Positions 29,007 to 38,557 are shown, numbered from the stretch's first letter. The stretch: 64,000 bases of DNA from Halomonas alkalicola (GCF_030704205.1 NZ_CP131913.1:2976001-3040000), one strand, 5' to 3'. Translations and numbers: made by a program. The notes: generated by a model from the sequence alone, not told the origin.

Positions 29007-29721
29007 GAACGATACCTCTCGCATGGACATGGCACCGATTCTACACGCCGAGCACCTGGCCAAGCAGGTCAGGAGCGGCGACCGGCAGCTCACCATTCTG
29101 AGTGACCTGGCCCTCTCGGTGTTCCCCGGCGAGACGGTGGCGATCCTCGGCCAGAGCGGCGCGGGCAAGTCGACCCTGCTGGGCCTGCTGGCCGGGCTCG
29201 ACCTGCCCACCGGCGGCGAGCTCTCGATGTTCGGGCAGTCCCTCGCCGCGCTGGACGAGGATGGCCGCGCCCGGCTGCGCGCCGGCCGGGTCGGCTTCGT
29301 GTTCCAGAACTTCCAGCTGCTGCCGACCCTCACCGCGCTTGAGAACGTGATGCTGCCGCTGGAGCTCTCGCCGCGGCCGGGCACCGAGGCCCGCGCCCGG
29401 GAGTGGCTCGAGCGGGTGGGCCTGGGCGAGCGTCTCGACCACCTGCCCAAGCAGCTCTCCGGCGGCGAGCAGCAGCGGGTCGCCCTGGCCCGGGCCTTCG
29501 TCACCGGCGCCGAGCTGGTGTTCGCCGACGAGCCCACCGGCAACCTCGACCCGGACACCGGCGAGCGCATCATCGAGACTCTCTTTTCGCTCAACCGCGA
29601 GGCCGGCACCACCCTGGTGCTGGTCACCCACGACCACGCCCTGGCGCGGCGCTGCGACCGCTGCCTGCGCCTGGACCACGGCCGCCTGGAGACCCTGCGC
29701 CTCGACGAGGTGAGCGCATGA
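29005..29721 (+). CDS. ybbA: ABC transporter ATP-binding protein YbbA
   Basis: 238-aa ATPase of the LolD/MacB-type family. Walker A is GQSGAGKST, the signature QLSGGEQQRVALARA, Walker B LVFADEPTGNLD, and the H-loop VTHDH. It ends in ATGA overlapping ybbP. The ATG at 29005 overlaps the tesA start on the other strand; in-frame ATGs at 29023 and 29029 are alternatives that would open a small gap, and none has a clear Shine-Dalgarno. Synteny with tesA and ybbP fixes the identity; in E. coli the complex has no settled substrate. Confidence 0.9.
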   Translation: MNDTSRMDMAPILHAEHLAKQVRSGDRQLTILSDLALSVFPGETVAILGQSGAGKSTLLGLLAGLDLPTGGELSMFGQSLAALDEDGRARLRAGRVGFVFQNFQLLPTLTALENVMLPLELSPRPGTEARAREWLERVGLGERLDHLPKQLSGGEQQRVALARAFVTGAELVFADEPTGNLDPDTGERIIETLFSLNREAGTTLVLVTHDHALARRCDRCLRLDHGRLETLRLDEVSA

Positions 29722-32300
29722 GCCTGACCGCCCTGCGCCTGGCGCGCTACTCGGCCCGGGGGCTGGCCCGCGACCTGCGGGCCGCCGACGTGCGCGCGCT
29801 GTTCGTCGCCCTGGCCCTGGCGGTGGCCGCCTCCACCATGATCGGCTTCTTCCTCGACCGCCTGGACCGCGGCCTGGAGCGCCAGGCCAGCCAGCTGCTG
29901 GGCGGCGATCTGGTGCTGGAGCAGGGCCGCCCCTTCGGCAGCGAGCTGCGCCAGACCCTGGAGGAGGCCGGGCTGGTGCTCGCCGACCAGGTGGGCATGG
30001 TCTCCATGGTCAGCTTCGGGGACGCCTTCCAGCCCGCCAGCCTCAAGGTGGTGGACCAGCGCTACCCGCTCTATGGCGGGGTCCACGTGGACCTGGGCGA
30101 GGGCACCGAGGTGGTGGCCCGGGGCCCGGCCCCGGGGGAGGCGTGGCTGGCGCCGCGCCTGGCGCTGCTGCTCGAGGCCGAGATCGGCGACCGCGTGCAG
30201 GTGGGCGAGACCGAGCTCACCGTGGCCGGGCTGGTCGAGCGCGAGCCCGACCAGTCCGGCGGCTTCGCCAACTTCAACCCGCGGCTGATGATGCACGCGG
30301 CGGATCTCGCCGCCTCCAACCTGGTGCAGGACGGCTCGCGGGTCTCCTTTGAACTGCTCGCCGCCGGGCCGCCAGATATCATCGACGACCTGGCGCCGCT
30401 GCTGACCCAGCTGCGACGCGACGGCATCGAGGTGCGCGACGTGCGCCGCGACCGCCCCCAGCTCGGCAACGCCCTGGAGCGCGCCGAGCGCTACCTGAGC
30501 CTCGCCGGACTTGCCGCCGTGCTGCTGGCCGGGGTGGCGGTGGCCATGGCCACCCGCCGCTACGTGGATCGCCACCTGGATACCGCGGCGCTGATGCGCT
30601 GCTTCGGCGCCACCCAGGGAGAGCTGACGCGGCTCTTCAGCCTGCAGCTGCTGTGGCTGGCGCTGGCCGCCTCGGCGCTGGGCGCACTGCTGGGGCTGGC
30701 CGGTCAGGCCGGGCTGTTGGCCCTGCTCACCGCCTTCCTGCCCATGGAGCTGCCGCCCCCCGGGGCGCTGCCGCTATGGCTCGGCGTGCTCACCGCCTTA
30801 GCCGTGCTGGTGGGTTTCGCCGGCCCGACCCTGCTGAGGCTCAAGAAGGTCAGCGCGCTCAAGGTGCTGCGCCGCGAGCTCGACCCGCTGCCCGCGTCCG
30901 CCTGGCTGGTGGTGGCGGTGGCCAGCGCCGTGTTCGGGGCGCTGCTGTGGCTCTATTCCGGGGACCTCGGCCTCTCGGTGGGGCTGCTGCTGGGCGGGCT
31001 CGTCATGCTGGTGGTGCTGTGGGGGCTCGGGTCGCTGCTGCTCGCGGGGGTGCTGCGCCTGGCCGCCCGCCTGCCCCGCCGCGGCGGCGAGGCGGATCTC
31101 GTCCAGGCGCTGCGCCTGGGCGGGGCCCAGCTGGCGCGGCGGCGCACGGCGAGCCTCGGCCAGCTGTTGGCCTTCTCGGTCACCTTCTTCGCCATGGCGA
31201 TGATCGCCCTGGTGCGCGGTGACCTGCTCACCACCTGGGAGGCCCAGCTGCCGGAGGACACCCCCAACTACTTCGCCATCAACATCCAGCCCCACGAGCG
31301 CGAGGACTTCGAGACGGCGCTCGGCGGCGCCGCCGATGCGCGCAGCGCCCTCTATCCCATGGTGCGCGGGCGCATCACCGCCATCAACGACCGGCCGCCC
31401 CGGGAGGCGGTGCCGGCGGACGCCCGCGGCGACAACACCCTGCGCCGCGAGCTCAACCTGACCTGGCGCGAGACCCTGCCGGAGGGCAACCGCCTGGTGG
31501 CGGGGCAGTGGTTCGATGCCCTGGAGGGCGCCGAGCCCGGCGGCTGGCTGGGGGAGGTGGCCGCCGAGCCCGCGGTGATCCGGGTGCCGATCTCCGTGGA
31601 GGATGGCCTGGTCGAGCGCTTCGGGCTGGCGCTCGGCGACACCCTGACCTTCACGATCGGCGGCGAGGAGATCGTCGGCGAGATCGCGAGCCTGCGCGAC
31701 CTGGACTGGGACAGCTTCCGGCCCAACTTCTTCGTGATCTTCCCGCCCGGGGTGCTGGAGCGCTTCGGTCACAGCTACATCACCGCCTTCCACCTGGATG
31801 CCGGCGAGACCACCACCCTGCGTGAGCTGGTGCGCGCCTTCCCCGGGGTCTCGCTGCTCAACGTGGATGCCATCCTCGGCCAGGTGCGCGATCTGCTGAC
31901 CCAGGTGACCCGCGCCGTGGAGCTGGTGCTGGTGTTCGTGCTGCTGGCCGGGGTCAGCGTGCTCTACGCCGCCCTCACCGCCAGTCGCCCGGTGCGCGCC
32001 CACGAGAGCGGCCTGCTGCGGGTGTTCGGCGCCGGCAACCGCATGCTCTCCCGGGTACAGGGGGCGGAGTTCGCCATCCTGGGGCTGGCCAGCGGCCTGA
32101 TGGGGGCGCTGCTGGCGGAGCTTACCACCGCCGCCATCTACCTGGCCTGGTTCGATCTGACGCCGCGCCTGCACGGCTGGCTGTGGCTGGCGCTGCCGCT
32201 GGGCGGGGCGCTGTTGATCGGTGCCATCGGCCACCTGCTCTCCCGGGACCTGCGTCGCCAGGCCCCGGCGGCGAGCCTCGGACTGCTGGGCGAGACCTGA
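29718..32300 (+). CDS. ybbP: ABC transporter permease YbbP
   Basis: 860-aa FtsX-like permease with an N-terminal membrane segment, a periplasmic MacB-type domain, and two FtsX cores (around residues 260-400 and 740-850). About ten membrane segments are visible, as in E. coli YbbP. Start codon overlaps the ybbA stop. The YbbAP complex is a mechanotransmission-type ABC system, probably acting on periplasmic or membrane components near the TesA hydrolase encoded divergently. Confidence 0.92.
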   Translation: MSLTALRLARYSARGLARDLRAADVRALFVALALAVAASTMIGFFLDRLDRGLERQASQLLGGDLVLEQGRPFGSELRQTLEEAGLVLADQVGMVSMVSFGDAFQPASLKVVDQRYPLYGGVHVDLGEGTEVVARGPAPGEAWLAPRLALLLEAEIGDRVQVGETELTVAGLVEREPDQSGGFANFNPRLMMHAADLAASNLVQDGSRVSFELLAAGPPDIIDDLAPLLTQLRRDGIEVRDVRRDRPQLGNALERAERYLSLAGLAAVLLAGVAVAMATRRYVDRHLDTAALMRCFGATQGELTRLFSLQLLWLALAASALGALLGLAGQAGLLALLTAFLPMELPPPGALPLWLGVLTALAVLVGFAGPTLLRLKKVSALKVLRRELDPLPASAWLVVAVASAVFGALLWLYSGDLGLSVGLLLGGLVMLVVLWGLGSLLLAGVLRLAARLPRRGGEADLVQALRLGGAQLARRRTASLGQLLAFSVTFFAMAMIALVRGDLLTTWEAQLPEDTPNYFAINIQPHEREDFETALGGAADARSALYPMVRGRITAINDRPPREAVPADARGDNTLRRELNLTWRETLPEGNRLVAGQWFDALEGAEPGGWLGEVAAEPAVIRVPISVEDGLVERFGLALGDTLTFTIGGEEIVGEIASLRDLDWDSFRPNFFVIFPPGVLERFGHSYITAFHLDAGETTTLRELVRAFPGVSLLNVDAILGQVRDLLTQVTRAVELVLVFVLLAGVSVLYAALTASRPVRAHESGLLRVFGAGNRMLSRVQGAEFAILGLASGLMGALLAELTTAAIYLAWFDLTPRLHGWLWLALPLGGALLIGAIGHLLSRDLRRQAPAASLGLLGET

Positions 32301-32310
32301 GGGGGAGCGC

Positions 32311-33738
32311 ATGAACACCGACACCCTGCGCTACCGGCTGCTGGACGCCCAGCTCGCCCTGGCCCGGGAGAAGCAGCGCGCGGTGATCCTGCTGCTCACC
32401 GGCCACGCGGTGACCCACAAGGGCGAGGTGGTCAACCGCCTCAACCACTGGCTGGAGAACCGTCACACCGAGGTGCACGCCCTGGGGCCGAGCAGCGAGG
32501 AGCAGGCGCGCCCCTACTGGTGGCGCTACTGGCGGCGGGTGCCCGATCGCGGCCGCATCGGCATCTTCATCCATGGCTGGTACGGCGATGCGCTCTTCGC
32601 CCGGGCCGAGCGCCGGCTCTCTCCCGGGGCCTTCCAGGACCGCCTGGCGGAGATCCGCGCCTTCGAGGCGGAGCTCGCCGCCGAGGGGGTGGTGCTGCTC
32701 AAGCTGTGGACCGACATCGGCCGCCGCGAGCAGCGCCGCCACCTGACCGACCTGCAGCAGGACCCGGCCCGGGCCTGGCAGGTCGGGGTGAGCGAGTGGC
32801 AGCGCCATGGCCAGCATGCGGTCATCGAGGCCATCGGGCGGACGCTGCGCGATGACACCGAGGCGCCTCACGCCCCCTGGCAGCGGCTGCCCTTCCATGA
32901 CCCGGCAGAGCAGCTCACCCGGGTCGGCCGTGCCCTGCTGGCGGCCCTGGAAACGCCCCCCGAACCGCCGGCGGCGACCCTCGCCAGGCGGCCGGAGGAA
33001 TCGCCCGGCACCCCCTCGCTGGGGCGCGCCAGCGCCGCGGTGGCCGAGCGTCTCGACAAGGTCGCCTACCGCGAGCGCCTGGCCAAAGGGCAGGCCCGCC
33101 TGGCCGCCAATGCCCGGGAGGTCGCCCGGCGGCGCATCCCGGTAGTGATCGCCTTCGAGGGCCACGACGCGGCGGGGAAGGGCGGCAGCATCCACCGGGT
33201 CACCGCGGCGCTGGATGCCCGTCAGTACCGGGTCCATCGCATCGGCGCCCCCAGCGACGAGGAGCTGGCGCTGCCCTGGGGCTGGCGCTTCTGGCGCCGC
33301 CTGCCCGCCGACGGGCGCATCGCCATCTTCGATCGCAGCTGGTACGGGCGGGTGCTGGTGGAGCGGGTCGAGGGGCTGGCCAGCGAGGCCCAGTGGCGGC
33401 GCGGCTATGGCGAGATCCACCACTTCGAGCAGCAGCTGGTGGCCCATGGCGGGGTGCTGATCAAGCTGTTCCTCGCCATCGACAAGGACGAGCAGCTCAG
33501 GCGCTTCGAGGCCCGGGCCGCTACCCCCCACAAGCGCCACAAGCTCACCGATGAGGACTGGCGCAACCGCGAGCGCTGGGACGACTACCAGGCCGCCATC
33601 GACGAAATGTTCGCCCGCACCCACGTCCCCGGCGCCGAGTGGTCGCTGGTCGCCTGCGACGACAAGCGTCGCGCCCGGCTGGCGGTGCTGGAGCAGGTCA
33701 ACGAGCGGCTCGAGGCGCGCCTCGCCTCGGCCGTCTGA
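32311..33738 (+). CDS. pap: Polyphosphate:AMP phosphotransferase (class II PPK2)
   Basis: 475-aa protein with two fused PPK2 domains. The C-terminal domain is intact: Walker A GHDAAGKGG (residues 284-292), GAPSDEELALPWGWRFWRRLP, and IFDRSWYGRVLVERVEG. The N-terminal domain has lost its Walker A (GHAVTHKGE at residues 31-39) but retains the fold, including a divergent WYGDALFARAE. Class II PPK2 enzymes phosphorylate AMP to ADP with polyphosphate. GGGGGAG lies 4-5 nt before the ATG. It follows ybbP by 10 nt. Confidence 0.92.
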   Translation: MNTDTLRYRLLDAQLALAREKQRAVILLLTGHAVTHKGEVVNRLNHWLENRHTEVHALGPSSEEQARPYWWRYWRRVPDRGRIGIFIHGWYGDALFARAERRLSPGAFQDRLAEIRAFEAELAAEGVVLLKLWTDIGRREQRRHLTDLQQDPARAWQVGVSEWQRHGQHAVIEAIGRTLRDDTEAPHAPWQRLPFHDPAEQLTRVGRALLAALETPPEPPAATLARRPEESPGTPSLGRASAAVAERLDKVAYRERLAKGQARLAANAREVARRRIPVVIAFEGHDAAGKGGSIHRVTAALDARQYRVHRIGAPSDEELALPWGWRFWRRLPADGRIAIFDRSWYGRVLVERVEGLASEAQWRRGYGEIHHFEQQLVAHGGVLIKLFLAIDKDEQLRRFEARAATPHKRHKLTDEDWRNRERWDDYQAAIDEMFARTHVPGAEWSLVACDDKRRARLAVLEQVNERLEARLASAV

Positions 33739-33780
33739 GCTAGGCTCACTGGCAGAGTCTCCCTTTCCTATCGATCAAAC

Positions 33781-33792
33781 AGGAGGTGATCC
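33781..33792 (+). promoter_or_regulatory. 12-nt perfect extended Shine-Dalgarno
   Basis: AGGAGGTGATCC pairs base-for-base with the 16S rRNA anti-Shine-Dalgarno (known 3' end of enterobacterial and gammaproteobacterial 16S). The core GGAGG is 6 nt from the ATG. It predicts very strong, or even slow-release, ribosome binding. Confidence 0.7.
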
Positions 33793-34938
33793 ATGTCTCG
33801 CTCCCTTCACGCCTCGGCGCGGCTTGCCCTGCCCCTGGGCCTCGCTGTTGCTCTTTCCGTGCCCTCCCTCGCGCTTGCCGATGCGGATGTCGAGCGCCTC
33901 GAGGCCGACCTGCAGGCCTTCTTCGCCGGCGAGGGCACTCTCGAGATCGGCGATATTTCCTCGGCGCTGCTGCGCAGCCGGGTGACCGCCGAGGACCTGC
34001 GCTTCGAGAGCCACGACGGCGAGCGGCTCACCATCGACCGCTACGTGGTCCGCGGGGACTACGACCGCCCCGACGAGGTCACCCTGGAAGGCATTCGCCT
34101 GGAGGCGTTCCTGGACGAGCCGGGGGTGATGGGCATCGAACGGGTGGTGCTGAGCGACCCCGGTCGCGCCGTGCCGCCCCGGGACGAGGAGGCCCTGGCC
34201 GAGCAATGGCTGGGCGGGCTTGCGCTCTCCGGGCTGAGCCTCGAGCTCACCGAGGGGCCGGTGGCCTCCCTGGCCAGCCTGCGCCTGGATGGCGACCTCG
34301 AGGACGGCAGCGGCGGGCTGTGGGTCGAGGCCCTGGAGCTCGACCTGGCGCGGATGATCGACCAGGCCCCGGCCGACGAGCGCACCCGGCTGCGCATGAT
34401 CAGCAACGTGCTCACCGACGGCAGCGGGCGGCTGCGCCTGGACGCCGCCTTCGACGCCGAGTGGGAGGAGCGCGACGGCCACACCCGCCTGGCCAGCGAA
34501 GGGCACATCGACCTGAAGGATGCCCTGCGCCTGGCCCATGCCGTGACGCTGCCGGTTCTGCTGCCCGAGGGCGTGAGCGCGGCGGAGCTCTTCACCGATG
34601 AGCGCCTGCTGGAGGCAGCGACCCTGCTCGGCGGCGAGCTCTCCCTGACCCTGGGCGACCACGGGCTCTTCCCGCGCCTGGTGACCCTGGGGGCCGCCAT
34701 GGGGGGCGTCACCGAGAGCCAGTATCTGGAGCAGGCGCGTACCCAGGCCCAGGGCTTCGGCATGATGTTCGGCCCCCGGGTGCAGGAGCTGCTCGAAGGC
34801 CTGGTGGCACTGATGGAGGGCAGCGCCGAGACCCTCGAGCTCACCGTGACCCTGCCGGCCGAGAGCCGGCTGGAGAGCCTCGCCGACGATCCCCTGGCGC
34901 TGCCCGACCGGCTCGACCTGCGGATCGAGACCCGCTGA
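33793..34938 (+). CDS. Secreted protein of unknown function
   Basis: I do not recognise a domain. 381 aa with a clear signal peptide (about residues 1-30, ending SLALADAD), then a soluble, acidic, Leu/Glu-rich chain with several amphipathic beta strands (DISSALLRSRVTAEDLRFES) and helices, suggestive of a beta-rich periplasmic lipid- or membrane-contacting protein, but this is inference. The ribosome-binding site is exceptional: AGGAGGTGATCC fully complements the 16S 3' end and sits directly before the ATG. It stands alone between pap and glyA. Confidence 0.75.
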   Translation: MSRSLHASARLALPLGLAVALSVPSLALADADVERLEADLQAFFAGEGTLEIGDISSALLRSRVTAEDLRFESHDGERLTIDRYVVRGDYDRPDEVTLEGIRLEAFLDEPGVMGIERVVLSDPGRAVPPRDEEALAEQWLGGLALSGLSLELTEGPVASLASLRLDGDLEDGSGGLWVEALELDLARMIDQAPADERTRLRMISNVLTDGSGRLRLDAAFDAEWEERDGHTRLASEGHIDLKDALRLAHAVTLPVLLPEGVSAAELFTDERLLEAATLLGGELSLTLGDHGLFPRLVTLGAAMGGVTESQYLEQARTQAQGFGMMFGPRVQELLEGLVALMEGSAETLELTVTLPAESRLESLADDPLALPDRLDLRIETR

Positions 34939-35017
34939 GCCTCGGACCCGTCGCCCGGCAGCGCCCATGCCGCCGGGCGGGGGCGGGATGAATTCCCTGC
35001 AACCCGCGATGACGGTG

Positions 35018-35029
35018 TTTCATATGAAA
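35018..35029. promoter_or_regulatory. 12-bp palindrome upstream of glyA
   Basis: TTTCATATGAAA is a perfect palindrome 66 nt before the glyA ATG in an AT-rich patch and could be an operator. It does not match the MetR or PurR sites known for E. coli glyA. Confidence 0.35.
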
Positions 35030-35094
35030 GCGCTCCGGGGCTGGGGTATCATAATGGCCTCAGATTTCCCCCTTTGATGCGAGGTCCCCCGCCC

Positions 35095-36360
35095 ATGTTC
35101 AGCCGCGACATGACGATTGCCGGTTTCGATGACGTGCTGTTCGACGCGATGCAGAAGGAAGTCGCGCGCCAGGAAGCGCACATCGAGCTGATCGCCTCCG
35201 AGAACTACGCAAGCCCCCGGGTGATGGAAGCCCAGGGCAGCCAGCTCACCAACAAGTACGCGGAAGGCTATCCCGGCAAGCGCTACTACGGCGGGTGCGA
35301 GTACGTCGACATCGTCGAGCAGCTGGCCATCGACTATGCCAAGCAGCTGTTCGGCGCCACCTACGCCAACGTCCAGCCCCACTCCGGCTCCCAGGCCAAC
35401 GGCGCCGTCTTCCAGGCGCTGGTCAAGCCGGGCGACACTATCCTGGGCATGAGCCTCGACGCTGGCGGCCACCTGACTCACGGCGCCAAGCCCAACTTCT
35501 CCGGCAAGCACTACAACGCCGTGCAGTACGGGATCGACGAGAGCGGCCGCATCGATTACGCGGAAGTGGCCCGGCTTGCCCGCGAGCACCAGCCGAAGAT
35601 GATCATCGCCGGCTTCTCCGCCTACTCCCAGATCATCGACTGGGCGAAGTTCCGCGAGATCGCCGACGAGGTGGGCGCCTACCTGCTGGTGGACATGGCC
35701 CACGTGGCCGGCCTGGTCGCCGCCGGCGTCTATCCGACCCCGCTGCCCCACGCCCACGTGGTCACCACCACCACCCACAAGACCCTGCGCGGTCCGCGTG
35801 GCGGCCTGATCCTCTCCGCCGAGAACGATGCCGACATCGAGAAGAAGCTGCAGTCCGCGGTCTTCCCGGGCGGCCAGGGCGGCCCCCTGGAGCACGTCAT
35901 CGCCGCCAAGGCGATCTGCTTCAAGGAGGCGATGGACCCCGAGTTCAAGACCTACCAGCAGCAGGTGGTGAAGAACGCCCAGGCCATGGCCGGCGTCTTC
36001 ATCGAGCGCGGCTTCGACATCGTCTCCGGCGGCACCGAGGACCACCTCTTCCTGCTCTCGCTGATCAAGCAGGGCCTCACCGGCAAGGACGCGGACGCCG
36101 CCCTGGGCCGCGCCCACATCACCGTCAACAAGAACGCCGTGCCGGGCGACCCCCAGAGCCCCTTCGTCACCTCCGGCCTGCGCATCGGCACCCCGGCGGT
36201 GACCACCCGCGGCTTCGGCGAGGGCGAGTGCCGTGAGCTGGCCGGCTGGATCTGCGACATCCTCGACGTGATGGCGAGGGGCGAGGACTCCGCCGCCATC
36301 GAGGCCGAGGTGAAGGGCAAGGTCGAGGCCGTCTGCGCCAACTTCCCCGTCTATCGCTGA
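35095..36360 (+). CDS. glyA: Serine hydroxymethyltransferase
   Basis: PLP enzyme interconverting serine and glycine with tetrahydrofolate, 421 aa. The PLP lysine is Lys229 in [14 protein letters not shown], at the same residue number as E. coli. [37 protein letters not shown] and PHSGSQAN are signatures. ATG at 35095 is chosen because it aligns with other GlyA starts; upstream in-frame ATGs add residues not found in the family. Confidence 0.97.
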   Translation: MFSRDMTIAGFDDVLFDAMQKEVARQEAHIELIASENYASPRVMEAQGSQLTNKYAEGYPGKRYYGGCEYVDIVEQLAIDYAKQLFGATYANVQPHSGSQANGAVFQALVKPGDTILGMSLDAGGHLTHGAKPNFSGKHYNAVQYGIDESGRIDYAEVARLAREHQPKMIIAGFSAYSQIIDWAKFREIADEVGAYLLVDMAHVAGLVAAGVYPTPLPHAHVVTTTTHKTLRGPRGGLILSAENDADIEKKLQSAVFPGGQGGPLEHVIAAKAICFKEAMDPEFKTYQQQVVKNAQAMAGVFIERGFDIVSGGTEDHLFLLSLIKQGLTGKDADAALGRAHITVNKNAVPGDPQSPFVTSGLRIGTPAVTTRGFGEGECRELAGWICDILDVMARGEDSAAIEAEVKGKVEAVCANFPVYR

Positions 36361-36378
36361 GCGCCTCCTGCCTCGAGC

Positions 36379-36440
36379 GCCCGGCGACCTCTTGTCGCCG
36401 GGCACTTCGCGCCCCGCGCCGTGGAAACGGCGCGGGGCGC
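36379..36440 (+). terminator. Two tandem perfect hairpins after glyA
   Basis: GCCCGGCGAC/GTCGCCGGGC (10 bp, loop CTCTT) is followed 5 nt later by a 14-bp perfect GC stem (36409-36440, loop GGAA). No T tract follows. They probably protect or end the glyA transcript. Confidence 0.55.
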
Positions 36441-36551
36441 GCTGCTTATGCATATTGCCATCACCTCATGTGCACCCGTGCGATGATCCAGTATGCTGCA
36501 AGGAAGAGCCACACAAGCAGGGCACCTCAGCGGGCAAAGGAGCGCAACCCC

Positions 36552-37967
36552 ATGTCGACACTCACTTTCCAGGGCGCGGTGAAGGAAGTCACCGGCTCCC
36601 GCTACCTGATCGAGGTGGACGGCAACGGCAGCCCGAAGAAGCTGCTGCTGGAGTGCGGGCTGCACCAGGGGGGCAGCGACGCCGACGAGGCCAACGCCAA
36701 ACCCTTCGGCAAGCTGGCTCATGAAGTGGACGCGGTGGTGCTCTCCCACGGCCACCTGGACCACGCCGGGCTGCTGCCCAAGCCCAAGCTGGTTCGCGAG
36801 GGCTTCAATGGCCCGATCCACTGCACCCGGGGCACCCGTGACCTGCTGGAGATCATGCTCCAGGATGCCGCCTTCATCATGGCCAAGGACGTGGAGTGGG
36901 AGAACAAGTGGCGCAAGCGCCAAGACAAGCCGCTGGTCGAGCCGCTCTACGAGCTTGAAGACGTGGAGCGCACCCTTATGCTGTGCGAGTCCCACCCCTA
37001 CGGCCAGCCGGTGGACCTGCCCGGCGGCGCCCGCCTGGTGTTTCGCGATGCCGGCCATATCCTCGGCTCGGCCATCGTCGAGCTGACGATCCCCTCCGGC
37101 GGCCAGGAGAAACGGCTGGTCTTCTCCGGCGACCTGGGTAACCCCAGTTCGGTGCTGATGAAGGATCCCGAGAAGCTCTATGAGGCCGACGTGGTGCTGA
37201 TGGAGAGCACCTACGGCGATCGTGACCACCGCCCTCTGGACGAGACCCTGGAGGAGTTCGCCCGGGTGCTGGAGGAGGCCCACGAGGCGGGCGGCAACGT
37301 GCTGATCCCCGCCTTCGCGGTAGGGCGCACTCAGGAGATCCTCTACCACCTGAGCGTGCTCTACCACGAGGAGCGCCTGCGCCAGCAGCTGGTGTTCCTC
37401 GACAGCCCCATGGCGATCAAGGTCACCGAGCTCTACCACCGGGCGCGCAAGGCGCTGGATCCCGAGGACCTCAAGGTGCTCAACATCGCCGCCAGCGGCG
37501 ACACCAGCCAGTACCTGCCGATCCTGCGCATGACCCGCACCGTGGAGGAGTCCATGGCCATCAACCGCATCCACGGCGGGGCCATCATCATCGCCGGGGC
37601 CGGCATGTGCACCGGCGGGCGCATCATCCACCACTTCCGCTACAACCTGGAGAAGCCCAATACCCGCCTGGTGATCGTCGGCTTCCAGGCCGCCGGTACC
37701 CTGGGCCGTCGGCTCGTCGATGGCGCCGAGCGGGTGCGGGTGCTGGGCCAGGATCTGGCCGTAAAGGCCAAGGTGCACACCATCGGCGGCTTCTCCGCCC
37801 ACGCCGGCCAGACCGACATGATCGGCTGGGCCGGGGCCTTCCGGAACAATCCGCGCTTCTATCTGGTGCACGGCGAGCCCGAGACCCAGGAGGCCTTCAA
37901 GGCCGCCCTGGCCGAGAGCGGCATCGAAGCCGAGATTCCCTCCTACGGCGACCGCATCGAGCTCTGA
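36552..37967 (+). CDS. Beta-CASP metallo-beta-lactamase RNase
   Basis: 471-aa protein of the CPSF73/Ysh1-like group of MBL exonucleases. The MBL core has SHGHLDHAG (His66, His68, Asp70, His71), AGHILGSA and SGDLG; the beta-CASP region has MESTYGDRDH, PAFAVGRTQE and AGAGMCTGGR; motif C is GGFSAHAGQTD. These proteins process or degrade RNA. AAGGAG lies 9 nt before the ATG. Targets are unknown. Confidence 0.92.
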   Translation: MSTLTFQGAVKEVTGSRYLIEVDGNGSPKKLLLECGLHQGGSDADEANAKPFGKLAHEVDAVVLSHGHLDHAGLLPKPKLVREGFNGPIHCTRGTRDLLEIMLQDAAFIMAKDVEWENKWRKRQDKPLVEPLYELEDVERTLMLCESHPYGQPVDLPGGARLVFRDAGHILGSAIVELTIPSGGQEKRLVFSGDLGNPSSVLMKDPEKLYEADVVLMESTYGDRDHRPLDETLEEFARVLEEAHEAGGNVLIPAFAVGRTQEILYHLSVLYHEERLRQQLVFLDSPMAIKVTELYHRARKALDPEDLKVLNIAASGDTSQYLPILRMTRTVEESMAINRIHGGAIIIAGAGMCTGGRIIHHFRYNLEKPNTRLVIVGFQAAGTLGRRLVDGAERVRVLGQDLAVKAKVHTIGGFSAHAGQTDMIGWAGAFRNNPRFYLVHGEPETQEAFKAALAESGIEAEIPSYGDRIEL

Positions 37968-37974
37968 TGCCATT

Positions 37975-38006
37975 CGTCGCGGCTTGATCTGGATCAAGCT
38001 GCGACG
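37975..38006. promoter_or_regulatory. FNR/ANR box inside a 32-nt palindrome
   Basis: TTGATctggATCAA (37984-37997) is a perfect FNR/ANR site at the centre of a longer palindrome with 15-bp arms (one mismatch, TG loop), 8 nt after the RNase stop and about 96 nt before the DsrE-like gene. If TATCCT at 38039-38044 is the -10, the box centres near -60, a class I position. It could also act as a terminator, but no T tract follows. Confidence 0.6.
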
Positions 38007-38086
38007 ACTTGCCCCATGTCATTCGGCGATCCCTGGTCTATCCTCGGCTAATGGTTGATTGAGTAATTAGCTTAGAGGTTATTGTT

Positions 38087-38557
38087 ATGAATAGAGCTGC
38101 GGTTTCCCTGTTTGCCGGTGCGCTGCTGACTGCCGGCCTGTCACTTCCTGCCCTGGCCGGTAGCCATGGTGGCGGTGACGACGCCCACGACGACTACGCC
38201 GACAAGGCGCTCTTTATCGTGACCAGCGATTCCCTGCAGACCCAGGGCATGGCGATGATCCTGGCCAACGCCATGCGAGAGCAGGGCACCACCCCGCATA
38301 TCCTGCTTTGCGACGCCGCCGGCGAGCTGGCCATCGAGGGCTACGAGAGCGAGACCGAGCTGGGTCCGCGCGGCGTCAAGCCCGAGGGCCTGATGCAGAT
38401 GATGATGGGTGAGGGCGCCGGTGTGGATGTCTGTGCCATCTACCTGCCCAACACCGACTACGAGGAAGGCGACCTGCGCGAGGGCGTGGGCGTGGCCGCA
38501 CCGGGTCCCATGGCCGAGATGATGCGCGACCCGGCCATCCCGGTCTTCAGCTTCTGA
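38087..38557 (+). CDS. Secreted DsrE/F-like protein
   Basis: 156 aa with a signal peptide (about residues 1-24, ending LPALAG), followed by an acidic and His-containing linker (SHGGGDDAHDDYADK) and a DsrE/DsrF-like fold (ALFIVTSDSLQTQGMAMILANAMREQGTTPHILLCDAAGE is this stretch, residues about 41-80). Two Cys (LLCDAAG, DVCAIYLPN) could carry sulfur. DsrE-like proteins usually act as sulfur carriers in the cytoplasm, so a periplasmic one is notable. AGAGG lies 8 nt before the ATG. A nearby FNR-like box suggests oxygen control. Confidence 0.75.
   Translation: MNRAAVSLFAGALLTAGLSLPALAGSHGGGDDAHDDYADKALFIVTSDSLQTQGMAMILANAMREQGTTPHILLCDAAGELAIEGYESETELGPRGVKPEGLMQMMMGEGAGVDVCAIYLPNTDYEEGDLREGVGVAAPGPMAEMMRDPAIPVFSF

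Noticed and set aside
35018..35029. MetR or PurR site of glyA
   Set aside because: TTTCATATGAAA has the half-sites in the opposite order to MetR (TGAA-N5-TTCA) and lacks the PurR pattern.
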